Of a stretch of DNA of 64,000 bases, positions 45,431 to 57,127 are shown piece after piece; within the stretch, counting starts at the first letter, position 1; each line of letters starts with the position of its first letter. The stretch comes from Melieria omissa. Its lineage: Eukaryota; Arthropoda; Insecta; Diptera; Ulidiidae. The stretch spans positions 76,174,450 to 76,238,449 of the forward strand of contig OZ020269.1 of assembly GCA_963971225.1 (NCBI GenBank). Direction: 5' to 3'. The position numbers were made by a program, and so were the translations under genes. The notes beneath the pieces are model-generated. The model was not told where the DNA came from. It made no database searches and was given only the letters and a program-made list of their open reading frames with translations.

Positions 45431-46542
45431 ACCAGATTTAAATTATATGGGCGGTGCCACGCCCCCTTATTCAATACTCCCACACTGTTCTCTGTCGAAA
45501 GAAAAAATTGTGGGTTCGTACTAAGTCGCATTGCTGAGCGACTTATAGTTCAGCGAAATATTTGGGTCACAAAATTGTGCCACGCCCTTTGTCCAACGCC
45601 CATTAAATCTTACCAGTAGAATGACTCATCTATGGGACGATGCTATACTAAATTTCAATGCTGTGCACCTTACAATTTCGAAGATATTGTTACGAATACT
45701 AGGTCTAGTGGGCTGTTACGTATCACTGGATTGTGCAATTTGAAAATAAGACAACTTTAATTATCCGAACGCAGTCAATAAGAACCAACAATCACTTTAT
45801 TCAACAGATTTACACTTCACTGTCTTTACACTTAATTATTTGCTTAATTACTCCGTGTGGCACCTTCACTAGTCAAAATCAGACTGACTCGCTGCGCCGC
45901 ACCCGGCTGCCTTTTATACCTGTCCGGCCATCGCGCAGATCGTTCTCGCACATTCCAGAGTGGACTAAAGGTTTCCATGATGGTTGCGACCATCATTGCC
46001 AGGTTGGACTAAAAGTTTCCATCATTGCGAGGTTGGACTAAAAGTTGCCATCATTGCCAGGTTGAACTAAAAGTTTCCATCATTGCCAGGTTGGCCTAAA
46101 AGTGTCCCTTATTATCGCGGCCGTCGTTGCCAGAGTGAATTATAGCACGGCGCGTAGCGACAGGGTTGCTTTACACAGCGACAGACTGTCTTATCGTTAC
46201 AATATTCCATTTTAAGGTTTGGCTTGTATGGGTGGTGCCACGCCCCCTCGTCCAATACTCGCCCCATTCGCCCTGTCAAAGGACATGACTTAATAGTAAC
46301 TTCTTAGTAAATTTCATTGATGTTTGACTAATGGTTCCAAAGTTATCGTCTGAAAATTTTCAGAATTCACGGCAATATGGCAGGGATTTTCCGACTTTTC
46401 CAATAGATTTTCCGGAAATTTCTTTTCGCACAAACCTGAACTGACTCAATACTAATTCAACAAAAATAACTCCATGCAAATCGGCCGGTCCGTTTGAGCG
46501 TGATGCGCTTACACACATACATCCACTTTCTTTTATATATAT
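45431..46542 (-). mobile_element. Helitron relic with solo LTR inside
   Basis: Two blocks (45431-45687 and 46202-46542) carry the minus-strand internal repeats of the Helitron family (GGGCGGTGCCACGCCCCCTT at 45450, GTGGTGCCACGCCCCCTCG at 46231). The left end with CTAG is not seen. The right part ends near ATATATAAAAGAAAGTGGAT on minus. Confidence 0.6.
45688..46201. mobile_element. Solo LTR (514 bp)
   Basis: It begins TGTTACGAATAC and ends CTTATCGTTACA (TG...CA), with a 4-bp TSD ATAT at 45684-45687 and 46202-46205. A 29-bp unit (GCCAGGTTGGACTAAAAGTT onward) is repeated about four times at 45998-46110. A solo LTR is the normal product of recombination between the two LTRs. The 4-bp TSD suggests Ty3/gypsy. 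Confidence 0.8.
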
Positions 46543-46822
46543 GGCAACCCTACTTGAAAGTAGGCGGACCATGCCGATATGCATACCAGTTCTCAGGTGA
46601 AACACTAACAGTGTCTGTACAAAATTTCACCACGATATCGTTACGCATTCAAGAGTTATTAATTTATGTTAAGTTCCGCTAGATTGACCATTTCGCACAC
46701 TGTGCGTCGGTCTTGTGCGAAAGTTTCCGAAAGCGAGTCCTAGAGTGCTACGAAAAAAATGGCACATATACACAATATGAATGATCAACCGAATTTTGCT
46801 TGGATATGATTTAGTGGTTTAA

Positions 46823-47059
46823 CCCTTTCGGGACGGAGTTTAATTTTGAAATCCAAAATTCTCTCAGTAGAAATATTCTCTTGCCATGAATGTGGGGGTT
46901 AGAACAATATACTGGGTTCTCAAAAATTCTGAAATCATCCTTTTATGCGGGAACACCGAAATCGAAAAAATATTTTGCGTGGGTCGTAAGATTTGGATAA
47001 TTGTTTTGAGGGGCATTAAAAACTTGCTGGGACGTATTATCCCAGTAGTCCCGAAAGGG
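46823..47059. mobile_element. piggyBac-type MITE (237 bp)
   Basis: The ends are CCCTTTCGGGAC and its inverse (GTCCCGAAAGGG), with TTAA on both sides (46819-46822, 47060-47063). There is no coding frame of note. Confidence 0.85.
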
Positions 47060-47287
47060 TTAAATAAAAAAATTTTGAAAAAAAAATACAAATGATCCTT
47101 AAGGGTGTTTATTTTATATGCAGATGCCCACCCTGTACATATATTACGTCAGCGGCACCCCACATGATTTCATTTTGGGTCGTTCCGTACACAACTTTGC
47201 AAATGTTTACAATATAAAAAATTTAAAAGGGGCTTAAACCTCCGAACTTCCACCTCTCTTGCGTGCGCCAGTGTATTACATACATAC

Positions 47288-47723
47288 TGATACGATGAGA
47301 AATTCTGTGCCGCACTGTACAGGAATGCTTTTCTCCGCACGAATGTTTTCCAAGCATACTTTTAGGCATGCACTGTGAAGTACAGCAAAACTGTTATAAA
47401 TTCGCTTGGTATAGTCCGATATGGCAAGGATGGTTCTCGAAGAAATGGGCTGTGCGAGAATGGTCGAGCGCTTTCCAATTAGAAGTTGCAAGAAACTTCG
47501 GCGCGATAAGAAAAGTGGTATAAAAGCAGCAGTGGCGGCACAAGGGGTCGAGTCTGTGTTGAGCGAGCAAAGTGGTAACAAGTGTAGATACAAGCGAAGC
47601 GTAAATTCTGTAAATAAAGTATTGTTGGTTTTTTGGGCCTTTTGCGCTGAATGATTGAAGTTGTTTTATTTTCAAATACAATCAAAACGAACCGTCGATA
47701 ACGAACTGGGGAATTTCGTAACA
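47288..47723 (+). repeat. 5' LTR of gypsy B (436 bp)
   Basis: It begins TGATACGATGAG and ends AATTTCGTAACA. TATAAAAGCAGCAGT at about 47519 is a likely promoter TATA box. AATAAAG at about 47612 is a likely polyadenylation signal. The transcript start would lie between them. Confidence 0.9.
47518..47526 (+). promoter_or_regulatory. TATA box of the gypsy B 5' LTR
   Basis: TATAAAAGC lies at the U3/R region of the LTR, about 95 bases before a poly(A) signal. It is repeated at the same place in the 3' LTR (53037-53045). Position and sequence are seen; promoter use is inferred. Confidence 0.6.
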
Positions 47724-47784
47724 TTTGGTGTCAGAAGTTCGGATTGTATTACTGAAGGTAAAATAAAATTATAAAAACGCAGAC

Positions 47785-49204
47785 ATGGTTAAGCTGGAGT
47801 TGCTGAAGGTTGACCAGCTGAAGAAGGAGCTGGCTGCCTGGAATTTGCCGACTGCTGGCGGAAAGGTGGAGTTGCAACTGCGCTTGCGAGAGGCGTGTGA
47901 ATCACGAGGCATCGATTGGGCTGCACACGAGTTCGGAACGCAAGAACAAGAGGCGTCGGCCAAGGTGGAGGAGTCGCCTGCTGGTGCTGCGTCATTGCAA
48001 AGTACTACTGCAGTGGCTGCGCCACTACAAGCATTGGACATGAGCCAGTTAATGGTTGCACTTAAAGGCATGTTTGAGACTTCCAACCGTGAAATGGCAG
48101 CCAAAATGGAAACTACGAATCAAGAAATAGCGAAACTCGGCGAACCGAGAAGTAGCAGAGCGAATGAAAACCAAACTCCAGGAAAATGCGGAAATATTGG
48201 AAAATGCTAATCGCGAGTTGTCCAGCAAACTTCAGGAAAATTCTGCGCGCTTGGAGCAGAAAGTGGAAGAGATTTCGGACAGGATTAATGTGAAAGTTGA
48301 GCACCTGGAGACGCGAGTAGAACATTTAGACAAACGAGTTGACAGTCTGGAGGATTCGGTAAACAGAAAAATCGACGAGCGGCTTAGAGAGGTACAGCCA
48401 CGAGAATGTTTGCCGCCGGTTCCGGAAAGTTTCGCCACCCGAACAGAAGTGCCTACTTATGATGGTGCTACGCCGTTCGATACATTCAAACTGCAATTCG
48501 ACTTAGCTGCTTTGGAAAATCAGTGGACCGATATCAGGAAGGGTCGGAGATTGGCACTGGCGCTGAAAGGTCCTGCGGCTGAGGTAATGAAATCAGTTCC
48601 GGAATGCTCGAGAAGTGATTATGAGGCCGTCATGAGAGCGTTGGCAGCGAAGTACAGCAACGAGCACAACCATACGCTGTACTACTGTGAGCTGAAGAAC
48701 CGCAGGCAAAGAGCCAGGGAGGCGCTGCAGACATATGCAGCAGACATTGAGCGGCTCGTACAGTTGTGCAACCCAAAATTCGGCGCTGATGATCTCGAAA
48801 GGATGAAGATTGAGTCGTTCATTGAAGGTCTTCATGATCCCGAGACACGTCGCAGTGCGTTGATGATGGGCAAGCCGACATTTAAGGAGACGGTGACCAG
48901 CGCGATGACATATGAAGCGACATGGATTGGAGGCAATCGGTATGCATCTGCAAGGATACGTCAAATCCAGCCGGACAGCGACATTTCGATCCAGGCCATA
49001 AGCTCTGAGACACCGGACAGGCCACGGGTTGTCTCCTCTAAAGTTGTTTGCTGGACATGTGGCAAGCAGGGTCACATATCACGAGACTGCCGCCAACGAA
49101 AGAGGCGTTCCCGTTCTCGATCGCAATCGCCTGAAGCGAGGAATACTGACGATCGAGGCTCAGCCAACAAGCGCAGGGCTGAGGACGAGGAGTCGTTAAA
49201 CTAA
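47785..49204 (+). pseudogene. Gag of gypsy B with an N-terminal SAP-like motif, one frameshift
   Basis: The start is the ATG at 47785 (MVKLELLKVDQLKKELAAWN). Residues about 1-45 look like a SAP motif (VDQLKKELAAWNLPTAGGKV then LRLREACESRG), a fold known for DNA or chromatin binding. A long coiled-coil segment follows, with heptads such as KVEHLETRVEHLDKRVDSLE. The capsid-like region runs from about FDTFKLQFDLAALENQWTDI. One zinc knuckle, CWTCGKQGHISRDC, precedes an RS-rich tail. The frame shifts between 48131 and 48160. Stop is at 49202-49204. Confidence 0.85.
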
Positions 49205-49292
49205 AACAGGTCAGCCCAAAGGGGCGTGAGCTGATCCCACAACCCGCTGCCCCACCGTCCTTGTCTCACAGCTGAAACGGCAACCCAGCAGC

Positions 49293-52200
49293 TTGACGAT
49301 TGAAGGAAAGATAGATGGAAAGTTGTTCGTGTTGACACTGGATACTGGAGCGTCATATTCGATCATAAAAAGGAAGCTTCTGAAGAACTGGGAACCGCTG
49401 CATGGCATACAGCTGAGGACTGCGACTGGCGAGCGTGCGCCGGTAAGAGGAAAAGTAACAAAAACAATTGCTATCGGCACCAGCAGCCTGGAGCATGAGT
49501 TCATCGTCGCGGATATAATGGACGACGTGATTATCGGCGTGGATTTCATGATTAGGCATGGTTTTACGCTGGACCTGAAAGAAAATGTGCTGAAGTATGC
49601 CAACGTTGAATCCCCCTGCACACCGGCTATGACCGAAGCGTGGCGGTAAGGAAAGTTGTCTCGTGTCAACACCAGAAGATACCAGCGAATTCCGAGGCGA
49701 TTGTGTGGGCAAAGGTGGACGAGGACGATGGGACAAGTCGGCTGTGGGTTGTAGAAGCGCCAAAACAAGGATACGACAACATAATAATCGGACGTACATT
49801 AGTGGAACCCAAAAATGGCAAAATACCAGTCAGGATACTCAATCCACTGAACACGACCAGATATGTCGGAAAAGATGCGGTCATTGGCGAGTGTAGAGAG
49901 GCTGAAGCAGTTGTCAATTGCGAAAGCAGTCCACCCGGAGGAAGTAAGAAAAGCGGTTCTAACATGGACGCCATACCGCAGACCCAGTGGAGCAGCGAAT
50001 TGACAGCCGAGCAGAAACAGAAGGCGCGGTCACTCTTGCAGCACTATGGGTCAATATTTGCAACGGAAGCGGGCGGAAGAACAGCCATAGTGAAGCACAA
50101 CATCGACACCGGCAGTGCGAAACCAATCCGCCAACCGCCAAGACGAGTTCCTCTGGCCAAGAGGGAAGAGGTCACAAATTTGGTTGAAAACATGCATACA
50201 GAAAAGGTCATAGAGCCTTCGTCAGGTCCTTGGTGCTCGCCGGTCGTGCTAGTCAAGAAAAAGGATGGCAGTACCCGATTCTGTGTGGACTATCGGAAAC
50301 TCAATGACGTGACCAAGAAGGACAGCTATCCACTACCTCGGATCGATGGCACCCTGGACACACTGTCAGGCCCACAGTGGTTTTCCACACTCGACTTACG
50401 CAGCGGCTATTGGCAGGTAGAACTTGCAGACCAGGACAAGGAGAAAACAGCTTTTAGTGTTGGCGACGGTTTGTGGCAGTTCACCGTCATGCCGTTTGGA
50501 CTCTGCAACGCACCAGCAACATTCGAGCGGCTAATGGAGCGTGTGCTGAAAGGGCTGCATTGGCGGACGTGTCTGGTATACCTCGACGACATAATCGTGA
50601 TGGGCAAAAGCTTCGACGACCACCTGGAAAAGCTGAAGGAGGTATTTGAGCGAATACAGAAAGCCGGGCTTAAACTCAACCCAAAGAAGTGCTCGCTGTT
50701 CCAAAAAGAGGTCAAGTATCTGGGTCACACGGTTTCCGCTCGCGGAGTACATACGGACGAAGGCAAGATCACGGCGGTGAAGGAGTGGCCCCGACCACGC
50801 AATCTAAACGAACTCCGCAGTTTCCTGGGCCTGTGCACATACTACCGAAGATTCGTTCCAGGATTTGCGAACATAACGGGCAGCTTGCACAAACTGACGA
50901 AAAAGAATCAAGCCTTCGAGTGGGGTGAAGAGCAGGAGCAGGCTTTTGCACGACTGAAGGAAAAACTGTGCACTGCTCCAATTCTGGCCTTCCCCGTTCC
51001 TGGAGAGATGTTTGTGCTGGATACAGATGCAAGTGGGCATAGTATTGGCGGTGTGCTGTCACAGATAATAGATGGCCAAGAACAAGTGATAGCGTACTAC
51101 AGCAAAATTTTGTCAAAGCCTGAACGCAACTACTGTGTGACCCGAAGGGAGTTGCTCGCAGTACTGGAATGCGTGAAACACTTCCATAAATACCTGTATG
51201 GGCAAAAGTTTCGCCTGCGCACAGATCATGCGGCATTGAAATGACTACTGAACTTTAAAGATCCGGAAGGCCAATTGGCGCGGTGGATCGAGCGGCTGCA
51301 GAGCTACGACTACACGGTAGAGCATCGCAAGGGTAGCAGCCATGGAAATGCCGATGCCTTGTCACGCCGTCCGTGCAAAACCGAATGCAGGCATTGTTCG
51401 CGAACCGAAAGCAAAGAGCAGATAGTGGACGTACGATTGGTCAGCGTTATGCCAGAGGAGGAGTGGTCTGCGGAGAGGATACAAAAGGACCAGCGCGAGG
51501 ATACGGATCTTAAAAAAATCATTGAAGGCAAGGAGCAAGGCGCACGTCCAGACTGGCAGGAGATGGCCGGTGAGAGCCCGATCGCGAAGGCTTACTGGGC
51601 GCAGTGGCAAAGTCTGCGGCTGTCTGATGGTTGCCTATACCGCGAGTGGGAGAGTGAGGATGGCCGGACCAGCAATTCCCTAATTTTAGTCCCGATATGC
51701 AGGATCAACGAGGTGATCGAGGCATACCATAACGACTCTAGCGGAGGGCACCTAGGCATCACAAAAACTGTCGCCAAAATAAAACGGCGATTCTACTGGG
51801 TAGGATGTCAGGAGTCTGTCGCCGATTGGATTAAGAGCTGTGATCGATGTTCGGCTGCGAAAGGGCCAACAAGAAGATCTCGGGGCCGCATGCAGCAGTA
51901 CAACATGGGAGCGCCCTTTGAGCGAATTGCCATGGACGTCGCCGGGCCATTCCCACTTAGCACTCAAGGCAACAAATATGTGCTGGTGGTGATGGACTAT
52001 TTCAGCAAATGACCCGAAGTGTATCCTATTCCTAACCAGGAGGCCACCACGGTCGCGGAAACGTTGGTAAACAACTGGGTGGCCAGATTGGGAGTTCCAC
52101 TGGAGTTGCACTCGGATCAAGGCCGGAATTTCGAGTCTCTTGTATTAAAAGAAGTGTGTGAGCTACTAGGAATAAGGAAAACTCGCACCTGTCCTTTGCA

Positions 52201-52797
52201 TCCCCAGTCGGACGGCATGGTGGAACGATTCAATCGAACACTGGAAGAATATCTGCGGAAAGTAGTAGGCAGGAATCAAAAGGATTGGGACACGCATATT
52301 CCGCTGTTCTTGATGGCGTATAGGTCAGCCCCGCACGATACGACATCACTCACTCCAGCCCGAGCAGTGTTCGGCACAGAGCTGAGATTGCCTGCTGACT
52401 TGAAGTTCGGAGTGGTCAGCACGACGGAAGGTGCTAAGACTGATTACGCAGTTAATAAGCGATCGGAGCTGGAAGAAATCCACCAGTTTATAAGGGACCG
52501 TATCCAACTGGTCAGCGATAAGATGAAAGCCAGATATGATCTACGAGCTAACACAGCGGGGTTCCAAGAAGGCGATCTGGTAATGCTTTACAACCCGCAG
52601 CGCAGGAAAGGTTTGTCTCCAAAGCTTCAAACGTCATGGGAAGGACCGTACAAGGTCGTGACCAGGATTAATGACGTGGTGTACAGGGTTCAACGCTGCT
52701 GCAGCGGAAACGCCAGGCTGAAAGTAGTCCATTTGGAGCGCCTGGCGTCTTACTCCGGCGGAGCCTCGGTACTTGTTCGGGACGAACAAGTCTAAGT
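49293..52797 (+). pseudogene. Pol (protease-RT-RNase H-integrase) of gypsy B, one frameshift and two stops
   Basis: Protease: LTLDTGASYSIIKR (49293-49649 frame). After a shift near 49640 one frame runs to 52797. RT motifs are VVLVKKKDGSTRFCVDYRKL, FSTLDLRSGYWQ, MPFGLCNAPATFE and LVYLDDIIVMG. RNase H is FVLDTDASGHSIGGVL and VTRRELLAVLECVKHF. Integrase has an HHCC finger (HNDSSGGH...CDRCSAAKG), MDVAGPFP, HSDQGRNFES and MVERFNRTLEE. The tail has EGPYKVVTRI. In-frame TGA codons at 51242-51244 and 52010-52012 fall where family members commonly have Trp. No chromodomain is seen. Confidence 0.9.
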
Positions 52798-52806
52798 GAT
52801 GGACAG

Positions 52807-53242
52807 TGATACGATGAGAAATTCTGTGCCGCACTGTACAGGAATGCTTTTCTCCGCACGAATGTTTTCCAAGCATACTTTTAGGCATGCACTGTGAAGT
52901 ACAGCAAAACTGTTATAAATTCGCTTGGTATAGTCCGATATGGCAAGGATGGTTCTCGAAGAAATGGGCTGTGCGAGAATGGTCGAGCGCTTTCCAATTA
53001 GAAGTTGCAAGAAACTTCGACGCGATAAGAAAAGTGGTATAAAAGCAGCAGTGGCGGCACAAGGGGTCGAGTCTGTGTTGAGCGAGCAAAGTGGTAACAA
53101 GTGTAGATACAAGCGAAGTGTAAATTCTGTAAATAAAGTATTGTTGGTTTGTTGGGCCTTTTGCGCTGAATGATTGAAGTTGTTTTATTTTCAAATACAA
53201 TCAAAACGAACCGTCGATAACGAACTGGGGAATTTCGTAACA
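52807..53242 (+). repeat. 3' LTR of gypsy B (436 bp)
   Basis: Identical to the 5' LTR except for three substitutions (G to A in CTTCGGCGCG, C to T in GCGAAGCGTA, T to G in GGTTTTTTGGG). Confidence 0.92.
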
Positions 53243-53246
53243 ATAC

Positions 53247-53482
53247 ATAACTGCACGATAGCCCGATAAAAAAAACAAAGGCCTAGCATCTGCCAACAAA
53301 CTGTGCTGTGTTTGCGAATTTTGGAGCTTTTCTCCTTTTCTTGTTTTTCTGCTGAAAATCTAAAAGAAAAATTGTTTTTCATATTTCGGTGTTGGCTACG
53401 GTGGTGAATCGAACTTGAGCTCGAGCATTTAGTAAGACTCGCAGTCCACCTTTCACAAGAAGACGCCTTATTAAACACATTT
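53247..53482 (-). repeat. SINE-like repeat beside gypsy B
   Basis: GCACGATAGCCCGAT and AAGGCCTAGCATC echo the body of the SINE at 22343. The minus strand near 53395-53440 has a B-box-like AGTTCGATTCACC. The A box is poor. The gypsy B element inserted at or near its left border. Confidence 0.5.
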
Positions 53483-53794
53483 AATAGTTATATAACAAAG
53501 CATTGATATTATTTAGAAAAAAGGGCTACACCGATGATAAATTGTGAGACATTTTTAGTAACTAATTTTTTTTTAGTTTTTGACGTTTACGGAGCAGATT
53601 AAAAACTTAACGGCATATACAAACATATGTATGTTACAAAGCTTTCTCAACGACTTAACAACGTGAGTGTACGTTGCCTTTTTATACTTGTCGATAAATC
53701 GAGTCAAGCGGTAAAAAATATGTGCAGCTTTGATAGTTTTTTTAATGGACACTGCATGCTTTGTGTGAATAAATGCAGTTTATTGTAAAGTCTA
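53483..53794. other. AT-rich spacer, nothing recognised
   Basis: No frame or repeat that I can name. Confidence 0.45.
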
Positions 53795-53802
53795 CATTTA
53801 CT

Positions 53803-53970
53803 TTTTTTTCTTCTTGACTGGCACGACAGTCCGATTACGAGACTAAGGCCTGCTACCCGCAACCATCCGTGTTGTGCGTGCGAATTTGTACACGGATGGA
53901 AGGGACCTACAGTTTTATGCCAATTCCGAACGGCGAGTTGGAGCTTTTCCATAGGCAATTTAATTTTCTT
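53803..53970 (-). repeat. SINE fragment lacking its tRNA head
   Basis: The body matches 22380-22530 (GGCACGACAGTCCGATTACG, TGGAAGGGACCTACAGTTTT). An 8-bp TSD, CATTTACT, lies at 53795-53802 and 53971-53978. The tRNA-like head is absent, so the copy is 5'-truncated. Confidence 0.75.
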
Positions 53971-54097
53971 CATTTACTACCCAGTTAATATTTGCTCTTG
54001 GCACTTATTTAAGTATATTTTGTAAAGTATTTGTTGGGAGCTGATGCTGTTTTTTATTTAGCTCACAAATGCTTAACGTTTAATGCTTTAATGTTAA

Positions 54098-55531
54098 TCT
54101 ATACTATTATATAAAAACAAGTGTGACGTTTTTTGAGCCACAATCAGGCAAAAACCACTGAACCGATTTAGATGAAATAAGCACAAAACATTGTGTAATC
54201 TGTGGGAATGGTACATAGGCTATATGAGATTGACCACGCCCCCTTATTACGCCCACTATGGTAACAAAACTCATCTATTGTATGCTTTTGTAAGGCAATA
54301 TGGGTATAAAACGATTCAGCTTATCATTGCGGCAAACATAGGCTGTAACATAATCGGCCACGCCCACTTTCCGTGCCCACTAAACTAACAAATCGAAGCT
54401 ACGGTACATGTCTGTAAATCAGTATTAATATCAAATGATTCCGTGTTTCATAGATGTTAACGTAGGATATATAAGATTGACCACGCCCACCTGATATGCC
54501 TTATCACCACGCCCACTATAATAACAAATCAGCCATGGTATATTTGTCGTAGCAATATGAGTATCAGACGATTCAGCGTGTCATTGCGGCAAACATAGGC
54601 TATAATAACCGGCCACGCCCTCTAAACTAACAAAAGAAAGCTGCGGAACTGTCTGAAAATTAATGTTGATGTAAAATGATTCTATGTTTCATAGCGGTAA
54701 ACATAAGCTATGTATATAAAGTTGACCACGCCTACCTTTTATGCCTTCCTGCAATGCCTTTTATGATGACAGAAATTAACTGAGGTATATTTGTGCAAAA
54801 CAATACGGATACAAAAAATATTGCGAGGCTTTGCAGCAAATATCTATATGTTGTATGTTTGTTTGTTGGTCCCACGACACTAAAACTCAAAAACTAAACA
54901 GCCGATTAGTTGAATTTTTCACGGAATGTTCGTATTGAGTAAGTCTCGGTAAACCACATAATGCGAATACGACCCGATAGGTAGGCGTGGCACCTCCCAT
55001 ACAACTTACATTTTCAATATGGAATATAAAGATTAAGATCATCAAGTTCTGGTGCGGGGCCACCGTTTAGATGTGCCGTTTTACTGGTTAAATTTAATGG
55101 GCGTTGGATAAGAGGCGTGGCACTTTTTAAATGCCGGTGTAACTTTGGAACTATCGCGTTCACATCATCGACACGCGGTACAAACGTACGATTTAGTTGT
55201 GTTTTTCAGTAGGGGGAAAGGGGTGGGTTTTTCACAAGGGGGCGTGGCACCGCCCATACAACTTAAATTTTCAACATGGAATATCTTCGGAATGAAAAAT
55301 CGGTCAGCATTAAAATTTGGTGCGGGGCTACCGTTTAGATATACCGTTTCACTGGTGAGCGTTGGACAAGGGGCGTGGCATTTTTTAAGCAACTCAAATG
55401 TTTTGAATAACTGTGGAACTACAAATCACACATCAAAGATTTACGTTTTAGATGTGCCCTTCGACATGGGGAATAGGGGCATGGGGCCCATTGACTTCAA
55501 GCTTGCGTGCAAAGCCGCAGGGCCCTACTAG
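54098..55531 (+). mobile_element. Non-autonomous Helitron, copy C (about 1.4 kb)
   Basis: It starts TCTATACTATTATATAAAAA after an A and ends GCCGCAGGGCCCTACTAG before a T. It shares its ends and internal repeats with copy A (2084-3484), with differences in spacing. No Rep/helicase frame is present. Confidence 0.82.
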
Positions 55532-57125
55532 TGTACAATAGTATATATTTCAGAAGCCACACCCATTGGAAGCTGTGTAGCAAGTGTATGCTAGGGATTG
55601 TCTTTTGCATACAAACACATTTTTAACACTGACAGTTACTGAGAACTGATTAATTTGCTGAATGCGGTTGAAAATGATTTTAATTGAATTGAAACCGAGT
55701 CAACTAAGACTAAAAGTTGGTGCTACTGCAGTTTCATATTGGTTTGGCAAAATTATTTCATATTGTTTTCAACTGTTATCAAAACAATAAATGACTATTT
55801 CTTTTGTATGTATCCTTTATACAAGAACTTAATACAATGTTATATATCAAACAATGTATACATACATATACACTATAGGGCATACATACCAACATATACA
55901 TATATGTTTTAAAATAATGCCGCTGGTAATTGGGCATTAAAACAGAAACAATTTAAACTGCAATATTAAACACGTATTTGTAATGCTCCAACACTTCATT
56001 GACGTTCTTCTTACGAATTGCACCAATTTACTTGTTAAAAAAGCTTCTAAATTTGTTCACCGAATATTTGGAATTTAGTGCAATTAGCTAGTTAATTCTT
56101 GTAAAATGGTCACTTACCGTTATCCTTTAATTCAGCGCAGCGCTTCACAATAATTGAGATGACAAAGCAATTAGCAAGCTCACCCTCGATATTATTATAT
56201 TATTAAATACATATATATTATATGTATAATTCCTTAATTTCTGCTAGAAGCAGCCATGGAGAGTTTATTGAACTAAGTTGAGTTCTTTTAATACACTTTT
56301 TAATCGGCGGCAAAACTGACTTTTAAGCGTATGGAAAAAACGATTTGCCATAACATACTCCTATCTGCTGTGCGCTATTTGCTGTCTACCGCACAATTTT
56401 CTTGCTTAACTCTTTGAGTTTTGTGTTAAAACACTCTCACCTTTTAAAGGTGTATGACATGATTACGCGAACATATTTCGTCGCGAAACTGTGCACTCGA
56501 CTACGTTGGTGGCTCGACTGTTTCCTAACATACGTAGGCGTTTTTACATGACGGCCCCATTCAAATTCCACTCACAATATGTATGTATTAATACTAGGTT
56601 CCGCTAATAGTATCACTCTCAAATATCCTTTCGTCCTTCTCTCTCGATACTTCTCTCAGTCTCTCTTAAACATCAACTGTTGTCGTTTATCATTTATTTT
56701 ATTTTTCTTAATCGTCGGATGTTTGGACTAATAATTTTCATGAAACTCCAGACTTCATGAAGTAAACTGTTTGTACTGTTCTAACCAAATGAGAGGTCGA
56801 GCATTTGCACTCTCGCTTCAAATTTTCATTTTGCATTAGGTATTCAGCATCATCCATTCTCATCTCATACAAAGCTTTCAAGCTTTTTATACTCTTGGAA
56901 CTACTGCAAGTTTATTTTGTTTTTTTGTGTTTGATACAGCTGCATATACACATGTATGTACATGTATATATTTTGCGTGTAATACTGAGAGCTACGTTTT
57001 TGTATCCTTTAAGGTCTTTCGGCGCTATTTATTTTTTTTTCACAAAACGATTTCTGTTCAGTTCTGAGACCTGTAGGACGATTCCCAAATTTCTTAACGA
57101 CAATTTTCGTATCGTTAGCTAATAG
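55532..57125. other. AT-rich spacer, no gene recognised
   Basis: Only short frames are seen. AACGACAATTTTCGTATCGT near 57094 is an imperfect inverted match to sequence on the other side of the palindrome at about 58170-58190, so the palindrome may sit in an older inverted repeat. Confidence 0.45.
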
Positions 57126-57127
57126 TA

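Larger units (their letters stand above)
44067..47135 (+). mobile_element. Tc1/mariner-type element with nested Helitron relic
   Basis: The ends are CAGGGTGGACGGAAAG and the inverse of CAGGGTGGGCATCTGC; only the first nine or so bases match well. TA lies on both sides (44065-44066, 47136-47137). A transposase scrap lies at 44205-44490. The interior is enlarged by a Helitron relic, a solo LTR and a TTAA MITE. The weak inverted repeat makes the outer borders tentative. Confidence 0.6.
47288..53242 (+). mobile_element. Ty3/gypsy LTR retrotransposon B (young insertion)
   Basis: LTRs of 436 bp at both ends differ at three positions. The TSD ATAC lies at 47284-47287 and 53243-53246. The sequence TGGTGTCAGAAGT starting three bases after the 5' LTR fits a primer-binding site for tRNA-Leu. 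Order is Gag, protease, RT, RNase H, integrase. There is no env frame. Gag and Pol have two frameshifts and two in-frame stops, so this copy is not autonomous despite its youth. It sits next to a SINE body at 53247. Confidence 0.92.

Noticed and set aside
45998..46110. Short-repeat array as CRISPR
   Set aside because: The 29-bp units are contiguous without spacers and sit inside a solo LTR.
47288..53242. Endogenous retrovirus with envelope gene
   Set aside because: No frame after integrase before the 3' LTR is long enough for an envelope protein.
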